Origin: Pseudomonadota bacterium
Lineage (GTDB): Bacteria; Pseudomonadota; Gammaproteobacteria; Steroidobacterales; Steroidobacteraceae
Reading direction: 5' to 3'
DNA length: 40,173 nucleotides
NCBI GenBank assembly: GCA_021816775.1
Contig: JAKAXA010000030.1
Coordinates: 1-40,173 of the forward strand
In this document: piece by piece, positions 39,712 to 40,173 of the stretch
How the letters are laid out: every line of letters begins with the position of its first letter
Position numbering within the stretch: position 1 is the stretch's first letter
The notes under the pieces: generated by a model
What the model saw: the letters and a program-made list of their open reading frames with translations, nothing else
Databases searched by the model: none
Told to the model about the DNA's origin: nothing
Program-made: the position numbers and the translations under genes

Positions 39712-40095
39712 ATGTCCGAATCCGTGTCCAACGTTCTGTTTCCGTGCACCGGCAACTCCGCCCGCAGCATCCTCGCGGAGGCGTATCTCAACCAGCGCGG
39801 CCAGGGCAGGTTCCGTGCTTACAGCGCCGGTAGTCATCCCGCGGGCAAGGTGGATCCGAGGGTCCTCGAGTTGCTGCAGCGCTGCGGAATGCCAGTAAGC
39901 GCCTTGCGCAGCAAGAACTGGGACGAGTTTGCCGGACCTACCGCTCCGCCGATTGATTTCGTGTTTACGGTCTGTGATCGTGCTGCAGGCGAAGTGTGTC
40001 CCGTCTGGCCGGGTCAGCCCGTGACCGGGCACTGGGGGGTGCCCGACATATGCGTTAACCTAAAATCCAGTCTTTCAGGAGCTCTCGCAGGGTGA
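39712..40095 (+). pseudogene. arsC: Truncated second arsenate reductase
   Basis: The ATG at 39712 opens a LMW-PTP-type ArsC: P-loop C12-T-G-N-S-A-R-S, SAGSHPAGKVDPRVLELL, FVFTVCDRAAGEVCPVWPGQ and HWGVPD. The normal protein goes on with about 35 further residues containing the last helices. Here sequence identity ends at HWGVPD (about 40047), after which unrelated codons lead to a stop at 40095. The catalytic Cys and relay region are present, but the fold is probably incomplete. It follows arsR on the same strand, so arsR-arsC was probably an operon before disruption. The full-length ArsC-VOC at 35138 could compensate. Confidence 0.75.
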
Positions 40096-40173
40096 CGGAC
40101 TGCGTTACGCGCTTGCGCTTGCCGTCATCCAAGGTTTTCTGCAACTCGCCGCTGGCAGTAGCCTCAATGAGAG
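40055..40173 (-). CDS. C-terminal end of an unidentified gene entering from the right
   Basis: A minus-strand frame open from the window edge to TAA at 40055: LIEATASGELQKTLDDGKRK then RVTQSVTLRELLKDWILG. It overlaps the aberrant tail of arsC and its stop lies about 8 bp from the point where arsC homology ends, so it may belong to the DNA that disrupted arsC. I do not recognise the family. Confidence 0.4.
   Translation of the reverse strand, partial: LIEATASGELQKTLDDGKRKRVTQSVTLRELLKDWILG

Noticed and set aside
1-40173. CRISPR array, rRNA genes, replication origin, tyrosine or serine integrase gene
   Set aside because: Looked for on both strands; no regularly spaced identical repeats, no rRNA sequence, no recognisable origin or R-H-R-Y-type recombinase seen.

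Overview
The window reads as an accessory region of a GC-rich gammaproteobacterium. The best taxonomic clue is a pair of tRNA-Phe 3' fragments whose acceptor arm (CCTGGCC-A-CCA) resembles Xanthomonadales-type tRNA-Phe. The arsenic and heavy-metal genes would suit a metal-rich habitat. Both points are inference; no core phylogenetic marker is present.

Region 1 (1-3.3 kb): a truncated TOTE-type primase/helicase N-terminus, an AbiEi/AbiEii toxin-antitoxin (TA) pair and a Phd/PemK-like TA pair. It ends in a ~226-bp repeat that finishes with the 3' 49 bp of a tRNA-Phe gene.

Region 2 (3.35-17.9 kb): a 14.5-kb segment ending in a second copy of the same repeat plus tRNA-Phe fragment, so it looks like one unit of a tandemly integrated island. 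It carries a second, unusual AbiE-like pair (nucleotidyltransferase + WYL + Zn-ribbon, with an apparent C-terminal frameshift) and decayed kinase, HigA, ParE and HigB genes. It also carries an unknown protein, a four-gene minus-strand block (TPR protein, small basic protein, 2-oxoglutarate oxygenase, 1406-aa SNF2 ATPase) and a PIN/HTH TA pair. No integrase is visible. The SNF2 + oxygenase block is the best candidate for an undescribed system.

Region 3 (18.0-26.7 kb): a PIN/ribbon-helix-helix TA pair, then a co-directional metal-resistance operon: response regulator, sensor kinase, TolC-like outer-membrane factor, periplasmic adaptor and CusA/CzcA-type RND pump.

Region 4 (26.7-34.7 kb): a patchwork with remnants of DruA (DUF4338), MazF and a DDE transposase, an AraC regulator, a DUF3830 protein, an alpha/beta hydrolase and a secreted LprI/DUF3298-like protein. 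It also holds a complete IS66-type element (tnpA-tnpB-tnpC with recognisable terminal repeats) that truncates the DruA remnant exactly at its right end, and a tRNA-Ser-like fragment.

Region 5 (34.7-40.2 kb): an arsenic cluster. A minus-strand operon arsI > acr3 > arsC-VOC fusion > osmC handles trivalent organoarsenicals, arsenite efflux and arsenate reduction. On the plus strand are a patatin-like lipoprotein, an ArsR with C-terminal cysteines and a second arsC cut off at a junction near the right edge. Several AT-rich palindromes or short direct repeats sit directly upstream of TA operons and are probable autoregulatory operators.
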